DNA of 64,000 nucleotides from Gracilimonas halophila (GTDB taxonomy: Bacteria; Bacteroidota; Rhodothermia; Balneolales; Balneolaceae), in contig NZ_JBHULI010000025.1 in NCBI RefSeq assembly GCF_042684365.1, positions 310,001 through 374,000 on the forward strand. The letters are read 5' to 3'. The notes below the pieces were generated by a model, which saw only the letters and a list, made by a program, of their open reading frames with translations, searched no databases and was not told where the DNA came from. This document shows positions 25,286 through 34,600 of this stretch, in pieces (position 1 is the first letter of the stretch; each line of letters opens with the position of its first letter). Position numbers and translations under genes: made by a program.

Positions 25286-26929
25286 ATGACAAAGAAAGGG
25301 AAATACAGAGTAGGTGTACTGGCTTTAGTTATTGGATTAGCTTCTGCGGGGATCGCTGCACAACAAACAGATATCTATTTTCTGATCAAGAAGAACTTCA
25401 GCATTTTTAGCGAAGCATATGAAAATGTTGCTCTTGAATATGTGGATGAAGTTGACCCTGAGATACTAATGCGTAATGGCATTGATGCCATGCTTGAGAC
25501 TCTCGACCCATACACGGTGATGTTCAGTGAATCTCAGAATGAACAGGCTGAGATCATGTCTCGGGGAAATTATGCCGGAATTGGGATAGAAGCAGGGTAC
25601 CGTGATGGAGAGGTGGTAGTGATCGCCCCAACCGAAGGAGGTCCCGCAGAACGGGCCGGAATACGTGCAGGTGATGTGATCATTGCCGTTGACGGTATTT
25701 CGACGGAAGGCCTTCAGCCAGAGGAAGTAAACACTTTGACAAACGGAGAAGTAGGATCAGAAGTCACCGTTACTATTGAACGTTTTGGACTAGGACAAAC
25801 ATTGGATTTTACCCTGGAACGGCAGCGGATAGAAGTTACAAATATTTCCTATGCAGGTCTTATTGGTGAAAATGAAGAGACCGGATATATACGATTGAGT
25901 CAGTTTGGGAATAACTCTGCAGAAGAAGTAAGGGAATCGTTGATCCAGCTTACAGAAAGTGCTGATCTGAATGGATTGGTTTTAGATCTCAGAGACAATC
26001 CCGGTGGCATTTTACAGGAAGCAGTATCTATTATTGATAAGTTTATAGAGCCGGGTATTACAGTAGTGGATATACGGGGAAGAGTTGCAGAATACAACCA
26101 AACCTTTGCAACGCGTGAACCGGTTATGTTTGAAAAGCCGGTAGTGGTTTTAATGAATGGGGGAAGTGCAAGTGCATCAGAAGTGGTAGCAGGAGCGTTG
26201 CAAGATTTGGACCGGGCTTTAATTGTAGGGGAGCAGAGTTTTGGAAAAGGATTGGTGCAGATCGTTAAACCCTTACCATATAATACTTCTCTTAAGATCA
26301 CCATTTCACGATACTATATTCCAAGCGGAAGAAGTATCCAGGCGGTTCAATATACTCATCAGGGAAGGAACGATGTAGTTATGAATACAGATTCAAGCAA
26401 GACAGAATTCAAGACCAGAAACGGTCGCACTGTTTTTGAGGGCAGAGGTATTGAGCCTGATATTGTGGAGGGAGAGGAAGATCTCAGTATAGTAGAAATA
26501 GCGCTACTTCAGCAAGGTGTCTACTTTGATTTTGCTACAGAATTTGAAGCCCAAAATCCATCTTTCGAATACACAGAACTGCCTGATGACGTATTTGATG
26601 AGTTCAGAGTCTTTTTGAGGGAACGGGAATTCACTTTTAAGACAGATTCTGAAAAACTTTTGGCTGAACTTTCCACAGAATTGGAATCAGTGGATGGAGC
26701 GCAGAGACAGCTCGAAACACTTAACGAAACTATAGAAAGAGAAAAAACAACGCTTTTCGAGGAAAATGAATCGGATATCAGGCGAAGTCTGTTCTTAGAA
26801 ATCATCTCCAGGTATCAAGGTGAATCTGGTAGTGTGAAGGCAGGTTTATCTTCTGACCCTGAAGTATTAAAAGCACTGGAATTTATATACAACACTTCGG
26901 AATTGAATAAGATGCTGGCCGGGGAATAG
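25286..26929 (+). CDS. C-terminal processing peptidase (S41 family)
   Basis: Periplasmic serine protease that trims C-termini of exported proteins. The frame opens at a TTG (25277) overlapping mltD, but the ATG at 25286 fits a normal signal-anchor start (MTKKGKYRVGVLALV). A PDZ domain lies at about residues 85-170 (GIGIEAGYRDGEVVVIAPT, AGIRAGDVIIAVDG). The catalytic Ser is in NGGSASASEVVAG (about 294) and the Lys in GEQSFGKGLVQIV (about 320), giving the Ser-Lys dyad of CtpA/Prc. The C-terminal 150 residues are helical and charged. It is 547 residues, like the Bacteroidota group. Placement behind a lytic transglycosylase suggests joint regulation of cell-wall enzymes. Confidence 0.94.
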   Translation: MTKKGKYRVGVLALVIGLASAGIAAQQTDIYFLIKKNFSIFSEAYENVALEYVDEVDPEILMRNGIDAMLETLDPYTVMFSESQNEQAEIMSRGNYAGIGIEAGYRDGEVVVIAPTEGGPAERAGIRAGDVIIAVDGISTEGLQPEEVNTLTNGEVGSEVTVTIERFGLGQTLDFTLERQRIEVTNISYAGLIGENEETGYIRLSQFGNNSAEEVRESLIQLTESADLNGLVLDLRDNPGGILQEAVSIIDKFIEPGITVVDIRGRVAEYNQTFATREPVMFEKPVVVLMNGGSASASEVVAGALQDLDRALIVGEQSFGKGLVQIVKPLPYNTSLKITISRYYIPSGRSIQAVQYTHQGRNDVVMNTDSSKTEFKTRNGRTVFEGRGIEPDIVEGEEDLSIVEIALLQQGVYFDFATEFEAQNPSFEYTELPDDVFDEFRVFLREREFTFKTDSEKLLAELSTELESVDGAQRQLETLNETIEREKTTLFEENESDIRRSLFLEIISRYQGESGSVKAGLSSDPEVLKALEFIYNTSELNKMLAGE

Positions 26930-26933
26930 AAGG

Positions 26934-27785
26934 ATGCTCCCTAAAGCAGATTTACATATACACACTACTTGCTCTGATGGTAAGTTATCCCCCAAAGAAG
27001 CTGTTGAAGTTGCCAAAGAGAAAAAATTAACTAGTCTTTCTATTACTGATCACGATACCTACAAAGGGTTTTTTGAAGCCAGGGAAATAGCCGATGAATT
27101 AGAGATCGAACTCATTCCCGGGGTAGAGATAACATCCGCCTTTGGGGAAAAAGAAGCACATCTGTTGGCATATTATTTTGACCCCGATACCAATTATCTG
27201 GAAGATTTTTTGAGCAGTCAGAGAAGCGCACGGAAAAACAGGATCAAAGGGATCATACAAACAGTTCAAAAGGCCGGCCTTGATGTAGAATATGATGAAG
27301 TATGGGCAGAGGCAAACGGAGCTAACATCGGTCGCCCTCATCTGGCTCGTGTTCTTGTGCAAAAAGGGTATGTCAGTAGCCCAAAAGAAGCATTTATCAG
27401 ATACTTAAGCGATCAAAAGCTGGGTTCAATTGAAAATTCTTATCCTGACTACAAAGAGGTGATTAGAATTGTGAAAAATGTGGGAGGGGCCTGTGTGGTG
27501 GCCCATCCGGGTAAAATGTATTCATCAAAAGAAATGACTGCTTTTATTGAAGCAGGGATCGATGGTATTGAATGTATTCATCCCAGCCACAATTATGCAC
27601 TTCAAAAAAAATATACCGAACTTTGTGCAGAGAATGGACTTCTGATGACCGGGGGAAGCGATACTCATGAAGGAAAAGATGCCGGATACATGAACCTGGG
27701 AGTTGTGACCATTGCTTACAAACACATTGAGAAGATGAAAAAAATGACAGAGCAACGTAAGAATATTGTTGAAATCAAAAATTGA
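26934..27785 (+). CDS. PHP-domain phosphoesterase (RNase AM / nucleoside 3',5'-bisphosphate phosphatase type)
   Basis: Metal-dependent phosphoesterase of 283 residues. Metal ligands are seen in ADLHIHTTCSDGKLSP (residues 5-20), SITDHDTYKGF (about 36-46) and the C-terminal GGSDTHEGKDAG (about 239-250); a Glu in PGVEITSAF (about 64) completes the PHP site. The order matches YciV/RNase AM, which trims 5' ends of rRNA and dephosphorylates nucleoside 3',5'-bisphosphates. The start is 5 bases after the protease stop, and the next gene begins 2 bases after its stop, so it is in the envelope run, though its likely substrate is a nucleotide. DNA polymerase PHP domains look different. Confidence 0.88.
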   Translation: MLPKADLHIHTTCSDGKLSPKEAVEVAKEKKLTSLSITDHDTYKGFFEAREIADELEIELIPGVEITSAFGEKEAHLLAYYFDPDTNYLEDFLSSQRSARKNRIKGIIQTVQKAGLDVEYDEVWAEANGANIGRPHLARVLVQKGYVSSPKEAFIRYLSDQKLGSIENSYPDYKEVIRIVKNVGGACVVAHPGKMYSSKEMTAFIEAGIDGIECIHPSHNYALQKKYTELCAENGLLMTGGSDTHEGKDAGYMNLGVVTIAYKHIEKMKKMTEQRKNIVEIKN

Positions 27786-27786
27786 T

Positions 27787-28266
27787 ATGATATTAGAACT
27801 AATTGAAGGCAATACAACACCAGGTAAATCAAAAATTGGGATCGTAGTATCTCGCTGGAATTCAATGATCACTGAGAAAATGCTTGAGGGGGCGCTTAAA
27901 GCACTGAAGGGAAATGGGATTGTTGAGGAGGATATCACTATTGTGCGATGCCCGGGTTCTTACGAGATCCCCCTGGCTGTCCAAAATGTAATAGAGCACA
28001 GAGATGTAGATGGGGTGATAGCACTTGGAGTTGTGATCAGAGGAGGAACCCCGCACTTTGAATATGTTTGTGATGCAGTAAATCGGGGAATAACCGATCT
28101 CATATTGAAACATAATAAACCGGTGGCTTTTGGAGTTCTTACAACGGATGATGTAAAACAAGCCCTGGAACGTGCGGGGGAGAAGGGAAATAAAGGTGGG
28201 GAAGCCGCTTTAGCCCTTCTTGAAATGATTTCCATAGAGCAAAAACTAAGATCCTCTGATAATTAA
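27787..28266 (+). CDS. ribH: 6,7-dimethyl-8-ribityllumazine synthase
   Basis: Penultimate riboflavin synthesis enzyme; joins a butanone phosphate with the ribitylamino-pyrimidine to form lumazine, in 60-mer or pentamer assemblies. Motifs: IGIVVSRWN (about residues 18-26), VRCPGSYEIPLAVQ (about 55-68), IALGVVIRGGTPHFEYV (about 79-95) with the catalytic His, and PVAFGVLTTDD (about 113). The frame is open from a TTG within the previous gene, but the ATG at 27787, directly after the PHP stop, gives the usual family length of about 159 residues. Other rib genes are not in the window. Its presence in this envelope run looks like chance operon membership. Confidence 0.94.
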   Translation: MILELIEGNTTPGKSKIGIVVSRWNSMITEKMLEGALKALKGNGIVEEDITIVRCPGSYEIPLAVQNVIEHRDVDGVIALGVVIRGGTPHFEYVCDAVNRGITDLILKHNKPVAFGVLTTDDVKQALERAGEKGNKGGEAALALLEMISIEQKLRSSDN

Positions 28267-28331
28267 TTTACCTTGATAAAGGACAAGCAAAGCTCTAATT
28301 TTCAAAGCTTCAAAACCAGCCTATAAAACAC

Positions 28332-29159
28332 TTGAAAGAGCTTACTTTAACAAACACAGTTCAGACAGACGAAGATAAGAAGAACCAGGAAATCCTTAAG
28401 AATTCCGGGGAAGTTCCTCTTCATATTGCTATCATAATGGATGGCAATGGTCGCTGGGCTAAAAACAAAGGCAGTATTCGATTACATGGCCACAAAGTAG
28501 GGGTAGATTCAGTTCGTGATATTACTGAATCGTGTGCTCAGCTTGGTGTTAAGTATCTTACTCTATACGCTTTTTCAACGGAAAACTGGGGGCGCCCTTC
28601 AATGGAAGTGCGTGGATTGATGAAACTCTTGGTTTCTTCGTTAAGAAAGGAAGCAGATAATCTCAATAAGAATGATATCAGGCTTTCTACTATCGGACAA
28701 ATGGGGCGTTTTCCTGAAAATTGTCAAACAGAACTTCGCGAGGCCATTGAACTAACCAAGGATAATAAGAGACTTGAATTATGCCTGGCACTTAGTTATT
28801 CCGGCCGATGGGATATCACCGAAGCCGTTAAAAAAATTGCCGGTCATGTTAAAGAAGGTCGTTTAGATCCCGAGCTTATAAATGATCAAATGATAAGTGA
28901 TCATTTATCGACAGCAGATGTACCCGACCCTGATCTTATTATTCGAACCAGTGGAGAGTATAGGATCAGTAATTTTCTATTATGGCAACTGGCTTATTCA
29001 GAATTATATATTACCGAGACGTATTGGCCGGATTTCAGAAGAGATGAGTTGTATGAAGCAATACGTTCTTATCAGCAAAGAGACCGGAGATTTGGAAAAA
29101 TTTCAACTTCCGAAGACGAAAACTCTTTTTCATCTCGTTTAGTAAACAAAAAATCATAA
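28332..29159 (+). CDS. uppS: Isoprenyl transferase / undecaprenyl diphosphate synthase
   Basis: Cis-prenyltransferase that makes the C55 lipid carrier for peptidoglycan and other envelope polymers. Motif AIIMDGNGRWAK with the catalytic Asp at about residue 36 is seen, then LHGHKVGVDSVRDI, LTLYAFSTENWGRP (about 78-91) and RTSGEYRISNFLLWQ (about 207-221). No ATG precedes the catalytic core, so the TTG at 28332 is the most reasonable start; it gives 275 residues, with an extra N-terminal 25-residue lead compared with the shorter E. coli type. It lies immediately upstream of bamA, a typical envelope gene order. Confidence 0.93.
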   Translation: MKELTLTNTVQTDEDKKNQEILKNSGEVPLHIAIIMDGNGRWAKNKGSIRLHGHKVGVDSVRDITESCAQLGVKYLTLYAFSTENWGRPSMEVRGLMKLLVSSLRKEADNLNKNDIRLSTIGQMGRFPENCQTELREAIELTKDNKRLELCLALSYSGRWDITEAVKKIAGHVKEGRLDPELINDQMISDHLSTADVPDPDLIIRTSGEYRISNFLLWQLAYSELYITETYWPDFRRDELYEAIRSYQQRDRRFGKISTSEDENSFSSRLVNKKS

Positions 29160-29176
29160 GCATTTAACCAGAAGGC

Positions 29177-31645
29177 GTGTTCTTACTTTTGAAAAGACTA
29201 TTTATTGTCACCTTACTTACGATCGGCTTTATACCACTTCTTACACAAGCACAAGACATTGAACTTACGGATCCGACCGCAATAGCACCTGCCGAGTATC
29301 AGATCCTTGGAGTTACTGTGGAAGGAAATGAAAATACCCGAGAACAATTCATTATCAATACCAGCCTGTTGATCGAGGGTAATACTATTATTTATCCAGG
29401 TGATATTGTAAATAATGCTGTAACCCGGCTTTACAGATCGGGATTGTTTTCTGACGTAAAGATATATGTGACAGAGCGTACTGCAACCGGGATCAGGTTT
29501 TTGATAGAAGTTGAAGAACAACCCAGGATCTTAGAATACAGGCTTGAAAATATTAAGCGATCAGAACGCCGGGATCTTGAAGAACTCTTGGTATTGACTC
29601 CCGGAACCGTGATAACGGAAGCAAGAATAGGGCAAGCTAAAAATACGATCCGTCGTTTTTACAGGCAGAAGGGATTTTGGTATACCACTGTTGAAACCAG
29701 TACTGAAGAAGTCGATGGATCTGCAGACCGAGTGCGTTTGATATTTGATATCGATCCCGGAGATAAACTCGAGGTTAAAGACATCGCTTTTAATGGGAAT
29801 GAAGCTTTTTCCGATCGCAAGCTACTAAGGAAAATGAAGCCCCTTAAAGAAGATGCATGGTGGAAAATTTTTGGTAAAAAGACCTTTAAAGAAGAAGACT
29901 TTCAGGAAGGTAAAGAAAGCCTTCTTACCTTTTATCGTGAAAATGGCTTTACGGATATACGGATAGTTGAAGACTCTGTTTATACATATAATTACAGAGG
30001 TGATAAAACCGGGATCCGAGTTGAGTTGAATTTGGCTGAGGGACCACAGTATAAAGTTCGAAATATAACCTGGGAAGGGAATACGGTATATGATGACGAG
30101 ACACTGACTGAGTCACTTGGCTTTGAGAAAGGTGAGGTCTTTAATGAAAGTAAGTTTGATGAAAATGTAAACATCAACCAAAGAAACACGGATATAACCA
30201 GCCTTTATCAGGATATAGGATATTTGTTCTTTCAGGTTGTTCCCAACATCAGAAAAGTAGCAGAAGATTCACTGGACATCCATTTTGAGATCTATGAAGA
30301 TGAGATTGCTACTATTCAGGAGGTAAACTTTACCGGTAACACCAGAACGCATGATGATGTTGTTCGTAGAACCCTCAGAACGATACCCGGTAATACTTAC
30401 AGCCGCCAGGCCATCATAAGAACCATACGGGAACTTGGTCAGCTGGGTTATTTTGATCCACAGAATATCGAGCCGCAGCCCATCCCGAATCGTGAAAACA
30501 AAACAGTAGATATTCTTTATAAAGTTGATGATACTCAAAGTACAAGTAATTTTGAGTTTTCCGGGGGGTATGGAGGTGCAGGGATCGGAGTGATATTATC
30601 TGCACAGATCAATTTTAACAACTTCTCCATACAAAGAGCTTTTGAAAAAGGCGGATGGACACCAATTCCTTCCGGAGACGGGCAAAAATTGTCACTTGGT
30701 GTGCAAGTAACAGGAACCGGTTATCAAAGCTATAGTTTTGGCTTTCAGGAGCCTTGGTTTAGAGGAAGACCGACTTCATTAGGATTTAATGTTTCATACA
30801 ACTTATTGAATTATCGAAATTCAAGTGAGAGAAATGAATTATTCTCAACTTCAGTATCCGTTGGTAAGCGACTTAAATGGCCGGATGATTTCTTTTCATA
30901 TCGTACGATTATAGGTTATCAGCTTTATGATGTAGAGGGTAATCAGGCTTTCTTTGCAGAAGGAACTTCAAGTCTGTTAACTATTGAACAGGTTTTAGAA
31001 AGAAACTCACTGGATAATCCAATATCACCGAGCAGTGGATCCAAGTTCAGTATTTCAGGTGAATTTGCACCTCCGCTTCCACGCTTTTCAGAGTACTTCA
31101 AATTCCGTACCCAATACCAATATCACGTTCCGGTTGTAGAAAAGTTAGTACTTACAAGTCAGGTTCAATATGGATATATCGGATACTTTACGGATGATAA
31201 GCGCAGTGACCTTAAGAAATTCTTGGTAGGGGGTACACAGCTCCAACAGCGCCAAAGTTTCTTGTATGATAACATAGATCTTAGGGGGTATCCCGGTGGC
31301 ACAAGACAAAGTATCGCACCTATAGAAGAAGGACGAAAGGTAGGAGGTACTATGTTCAGCAAATATTCATTAGAGTTAAGATATCCTGCTATTTCAAGTG
31401 AACAAATTCAGGTAATACCATATGCATTTGTTGACGCCGGAAATTCTTATCTTGATTTTCAAGACTTTGACCCATTTAAAGTTAAAAGATCTGTCGGATT
31501 TGGAGCCCGCTTATATCTACCTGTGTTAGGTTTGGTTGATCTGAGTTATGGTTACAGACTTGATGGAGTAGAAGTACCCGGTGGAACTGGCAATGTGCTT
31601 CCGGGCAACTGGGAATTCTTGTTTAATATTGGAACACCATTCTAA
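29177..31645 (+). CDS. bamA: Outer-membrane assembly factor BamA
   Basis: Essential outer-membrane protein that inserts beta-barrel proteins. A signal peptide (ending LLTQAQ) leads into about five POTRA domains at residues 40-445 (for example VTVEGNENTREQFII, ITWEGNTVYDDETL, VNFTGNTRTHDDVV), then a 16-strand barrel. The barrel shows the RGxPGG-type lid segment LRGYPGGTRQSIAP (about 704-717) in place of the usual RGF/Y loop. At 822 residues the length is normal. The start is ambiguous: GTG at 29177 or TTG at 29189, both before the signal peptide. Three skp/ompH chaperone genes follow, consistent with a barrel-assembly operon. Confidence 0.95.
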   Translation: MFLLLKRLFIVTLLTIGFIPLLTQAQDIELTDPTAIAPAEYQILGVTVEGNENTREQFIINTSLLIEGNTIIYPGDIVNNAVTRLYRSGLFSDVKIYVTERTATGIRFLIEVEEQPRILEYRLENIKRSERRDLEELLVLTPGTVITEARIGQAKNTIRRFYRQKGFWYTTVETSTEEVDGSADRVRLIFDIDPGDKLEVKDIAFNGNEAFSDRKLLRKMKPLKEDAWWKIFGKKTFKEEDFQEGKESLLTFYRENGFTDIRIVEDSVYTYNYRGDKTGIRVELNLAEGPQYKVRNITWEGNTVYDDETLTESLGFEKGEVFNESKFDENVNINQRNTDITSLYQDIGYLFFQVVPNIRKVAEDSLDIHFEIYEDEIATIQEVNFTGNTRTHDDVVRRTLRTIPGNTYSRQAIIRTIRELGQLGYFDPQNIEPQPIPNRENKTVDILYKVDDTQSTSNFEFSGGYGGAGIGVILSAQINFNNFSIQRAFEKGGWTPIPSGDGQKLSLGVQVTGTGYQSYSFGFQEPWFRGRPTSLGFNVSYNLLNYRNSSERNELFSTSVSVGKRLKWPDDFFSYRTIIGYQLYDVEGNQAFFAEGTSSLLTIEQVLERNSLDNPISPSSGSKFSISGEFAPPLPRFSEYFKFRTQYQYHVPVVEKLVLTSQVQYGYIGYFTDDKRSDLKKFLVGGTQLQQRQSFLYDNIDLRGYPGGTRQSIAPIEEGRKVGGTMFSKYSLELRYPAISSEQIQVIPYAFVDAGNSYLDFQDFDPFKVKRSVGFGARLYLPVLGLVDLSYGYRLDGVEVPGGTGNVLPGNWEFLFNIGTPF

Positions 31646-31650
31646 TTATA

Positions 31651-32184
31651 ATGCGAGCGATCAGAAATTTCTTTCTTTTATCGTTTTCACTTCTTTTGAT
31701 GCCTCAGGTAATGGGGCAGGATCAAAAGATCGGCTTCTTTGAATCAGATTATATACTGGAGCAAATACCGGAGTATAATGGCATAGAACAACAGCTGGAT
31801 GTGCTAAGTACACAATGGAGGCAGGAGATCAGGGAGCTTGAGAATGAGATCAGAGAGCTTGAAGAAGATTATGAAGCAAAGGAAATACTATATACCGAAG
31901 AAATTCGTAATCAGAAAAGGCAGGAAATAGAACAAAAAATTCAAGCTAAGGAACGTTACATAACAGAAAAATTTGGGCCTCAAGGAGAATACTTTAGCCG
32001 TCAAAAAGCCTTACTGGAACCTGTACAAAGACAATTATTTAATGCTGTTAGAGTGGTTGCTGAACGGGAACAGGTCGATTTTGTATTTGATCGTTCTGGC
32101 GACATCTACTTAGTGTTTGCAAACAATGAATACAATTTGAATGACGAGATACTTGAGCAGCTGGGAATAGAAATTAATGAGTAG
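31651..32184 (+). CDS. OmpH/Skp-family periplasmic chaperone (copy 1)
   Basis: A 177-residue periplasmic chaperone that would hold unfolded outer-membrane proteins between the secretion channel and BamA. Signal peptide ends in PQVMGQ; the mature start DQKIGFFESDYILEQIPEY is typical OmpH. A long coiled coil (about residues 55-115) rich in Glu/Arg/Lys, including RELENEIRELEEDYEAKE, forms the tentacle; the C-terminal FDRSGDIYLVFANNEYNLND returns to the core. It follows bamA by 5 bases. This copy is more charged and shows a weaker core than the next two. The stop overlaps the upstream frame of copy 2, so all three are likely one transcript. Confidence 0.9.
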   Translation: MRAIRNFFLLSFSLLLMPQVMGQDQKIGFFESDYILEQIPEYNGIEQQLDVLSTQWRQEIRELENEIRELEEDYEAKEILYTEEIRNQKRQEIEQKIQAKERYITEKFGPQGEYFSRQKALLEPVQRQLFNAVRVVAEREQVDFVFDRSGDIYLVFANNEYNLNDEILEQLGIEINE

Positions 32185-32236
32185 TGAAAGAATATTTACC
32201 CGAATACTTTATTTTCATAAAAACAAAACAGATCAA

Positions 32237-32758
32237 ATGAACAAAAAACTAATTATAGCTTTATTCCTTTTTGGAAGCTTATTCACTTTTCAGGATGCGA
32301 TAGCCCAGATAAAAATTGGATATGCTAACCCTGCACGAGTATTAAGTTCTCTGCCGGAAGTAGAACAAGTAGATCAACAGATACAGGCACTCATCGAACA
32401 AAGTGATGAAGAGCTTGCTGCTAAAGCAACTGAGCTGCAATCTATATTCACTGACTATGAATCAAACATGAACAACTTGTCTGAACAGGAGAGAGTTACT
32501 CGTGAGGAAGAACTGATGGAGATGAATCAGCAGTTTGAGCAGGATCGTGAAAGCATGATGAATAATATCCGTCAAAGAAGAAGTGAACTAATGACTCCGA
32601 TCATTGAAAAAATGAATAATGCAATGGAAGAAATTGCAGCAGAAATGGAGTTGGATCTTATACTAAATGAAGGTACTTCAACCGGTGATGCTATTGTATT
32701 TTTCGCAAATAGTGAAGAACTGGATATTACAGATCGAATTATCGAAAGAATTCAATAA
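32237..32758 (+). CDS. OmpH/Skp-family periplasmic chaperone (copy 2)
   Basis: Second of three tandem chaperones. The frame is open from 32177 inside copy 1, but the ATG at 32237 (MNKKLIIALFLFGSLFT) begins the signal peptide, which ends in DAIAQ. The mature part begins KIGYANPARVLSSLPEVEQV, very close to copy 3's QIGYVNPQAVLAKMPEMRAI, so copies 2 and 3 are nearer to each other than to copy 1. The central coiled coil is Met/Glu/Gln rich (about 60-115) and the C-terminus ILNEGTSTGDAIVFFANSEE is the core strand. Residue count is 173, normal for the family. Expected to trimerise around client proteins. Confidence 0.9.
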   Translation: MNKKLIIALFLFGSLFTFQDAIAQIKIGYANPARVLSSLPEVEQVDQQIQALIEQSDEELAAKATELQSIFTDYESNMNNLSEQERVTREEELMEMNQQFEQDRESMMNNIRQRRSELMTPIIEKMNNAMEEIAAEMELDLILNEGTSTGDAIVFFANSEELDITDRIIERIQ

Positions 32759-32783
32759 TCACAGTTAATAAATAATAATAATA

Positions 32784-33329
32784 ATGAAGAAATTAAGCTT
32801 ACTTATACTTTCAGTTATCATCGCATTTTCAGCTATTGATACTGTAAAAGCACAAGAAGAATTACAAATTGGTTACGTAAACCCACAAGCTGTTTTAGCT
32901 AAAATGCCGGAAATGAGAGCCATACAACAACGCTTGCAAAATTTTGCGGAAAGAAAGCAGCAAGAACTTGCTCAGCAAGAGCAGGAATTCCAAACTGCAG
33001 TTGCTGAGTATCAGCAAAAAGCTGGAGTTATTTCTGAAGAAGCGAATCAGCGCGAGCAAGAGCGACTTGGTCAAATGCAGCAGCAATTAACGGTTGCTCA
33101 GCAAGAAGCCGAGCAAGCTCTACAGCAAAGAAGACAAGAACTGTTGAGCCCCATGTTCTCTCAAATTGATGCTGCCATTAATTCAGTAGCTGAAGATATG
33201 GGACTTACCTATGTCCTGAATACAACCACTTCAAGCGGCGACCAGATCATACTTTATGCATCTCCTGAGTTTCAGGAAAAATATGATATTACAGATGCCG
33301 TAATGCAGGAATTGGGTGTGTTTAACTAA
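32784..33329 (+). CDS. OmpH/Skp-family periplasmic chaperone (copy 3)
   Basis: Third tandem copy, 181 residues. Signal peptide ends DTVKAQ; the mature domain starts LQIGYVNPQAVLAKMP. The coiled coil (about residues 50-115) is unusually rich in Gln and Glu (QQELAQQEQEFQTAVAEYQQ is part of it). The core strand at the C-terminus is VLNTTTSSGDQIILYASPE. It is the last gene of the bamA run; a strong terminator lies about 31 bases after the stop. Having three paralogues in a row behind bamA suggests specialised clients or a simple dosage effect. Confidence 0.9.
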   Translation: MKKLSLLILSVIIAFSAIDTVKAQEELQIGYVNPQAVLAKMPEMRAIQQRLQNFAERKQQELAQQEQEFQTAVAEYQQKAGVISEEANQREQERLGQMQQQLTVAQQEAEQALQQRRQELLSPMFSQIDAAINSVAEDMGLTYVLNTTTSSGDQIILYASPEFQEKYDITDAVMQELGVFN

Positions 33330-33360
33330 TTAAATACTCGGTATTATCAAATTATCCAAA

Positions 33361-33386
33361 GCCGCTCTTAAAGAGCGGCTTTTTTT
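33361..33386 (+). terminator. Intrinsic terminator at the end of the bamA-ompH run
   Basis: GCCGCTCT / AGAGCGGC stem of 8 bp with a 3-base loop followed by seven T. It sits against the stop codon of the convergent VWA gene. Confidence 0.88.
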
Positions 33387-34497
33387 ATTTCACATTCTTT
33401 TTACGGTTTTGTATATAATCCTCAAAAATATATCCTCCAAGGTCATCAAGTGAAGCAAAATAGGCTTTGCCCTTGTTAGCTTCGGTCATTTCCCTTACGA
33501 AGCTCTGTAAATAAGGATCCTGAGCAATCATAAATGTAGTAATGGTAATTTGATCACGCCGGCATTTGACCGCTTCATCAAGCACTTTGTTGACGATCTT
33601 ACGGTCTAACCCAAAACTGTTTTTATAGAGTCTTCCATTTTCGATCATACAGGATGGCTTTCCATCTGTGATCATGAAGATCTGTTTATTGGCATATTTT
33701 TTACGCTGAAGGATATGTCGCGCTACCTCCAATCCCTGTTTTGTATTGGTATGATATGGACCAACCTTAAGGTATGGCAGATCGTCTACCGCTATTTGCC
33801 AGGCCTCATTTCCAAAAGCGACTATGTCCAGGGAGTCTTTAGCATAATTGTTAATGATCAGCTCTGAAAGTGCCATAGCAACCCTTTTGGCCGGTGTGAT
33901 TCTGTCCTCACCATATAAAATCATAGAGTGACTCAAGTCAATCAAAAGCACAGTTGCAACGGAGGTATAATGATCTGTTTCATAAACTTCCAGATCATCT
34001 TCCTGTAGATTGAAGGCATCTATTGAGCTATGGTTCAGCATATTCAGCATAGTCCCAACACTGTCTATTTGGCCTATGTCATCTCCTTGTGTCCATTTGC
34101 GTGTCTCTGGTTGCCTTTCAAGTCCACGACCAGTGTGAGGGGATTTATGGGAGCCTAATCCACCTTTCTCTAAATTCTTGAACACTTCTTCAAGGGAACG
34201 CTTTCTGATACTGCGTTCCGTTTTCTTTGTCATGATAAACCCGGAACCTTCACGGTCTTTATCGATATATCCACGTTCTTTTAGCTCATCGATAAAATCA
34301 CCCAGTGAATACCCATCGTCAAATTGGCCGGTGATGTCGTATTCGTTGTCCAGTTCAGTTAACCATTTTAAGGCCTGAGAAACATCCCCGCTTGAAATAG
34401 TCAATAACTGCTGGAACAGGTCCCAAAGTGTATCGAAAGGCGTTTTGCCATTTGGATTTGCAAAACGCTCATCCCATTCAAAATATTTAAAGTGCAT
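33385..34497 (-). CDS. von Willebrand factor A (VWA) domain protein
   Basis: A 370-residue cytosolic protein. The N-terminal 165 residues are helical and charged. The C-terminal half is a VWA domain with the metal-site motif LLIDLSHSMILYG (about residues 184-196; D-x-S-x-S/M), plus later TSVATVLL, IVAFGNEAWQIA and FMITDGKPSCM (the MIDAS Thr/Asp loop). These proteins usually pair with a MoxR-type ATPase that helps insert metals or assemble complexes, but no such gene is adjacent here. It ends at the terminator of the convergent bamA run, and is divergent from rnhB. Function is not assigned. Confidence 0.85.
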   Translation of the reverse strand: MHFKYFEWDERFANPNGKTPFDTLWDLFQQLLTISSGDVSQALKWLTELDNEYDITGQFDDGYSLGDFIDELKERGYIDKDREGSGFIMTKKTERSIRKRSLEEVFKNLEKGGLGSHKSPHTGRGLERQPETRKWTQGDDIGQIDSVGTMLNMLNHSSIDAFNLQEDDLEVYETDHYTSVATVLLIDLSHSMILYGEDRITPAKRVAMALSELIINNYAKDSLDIVAFGNEAWQIAVDDLPYLKVGPYHTNTKQGLEVARHILQRKKYANKQIFMITDGKPSCMIENGRLYKNSFGLDRKIVNKVLDEAVKCRRDQITITTFMIAQDPYLQSFVREMTEANKGKAYFASLDDLGGYIFEDYIQNRKKNVK

Positions 34498-34600
34498 GGT
34501 GTTCCTTTTTCTTTATCAAATACTTACTTAGTCAAATGAGTTCCATATCTTATCATTTCTTTCTCAAAATCAGTAACTAAAATAATGTAAAGACAAGAGT

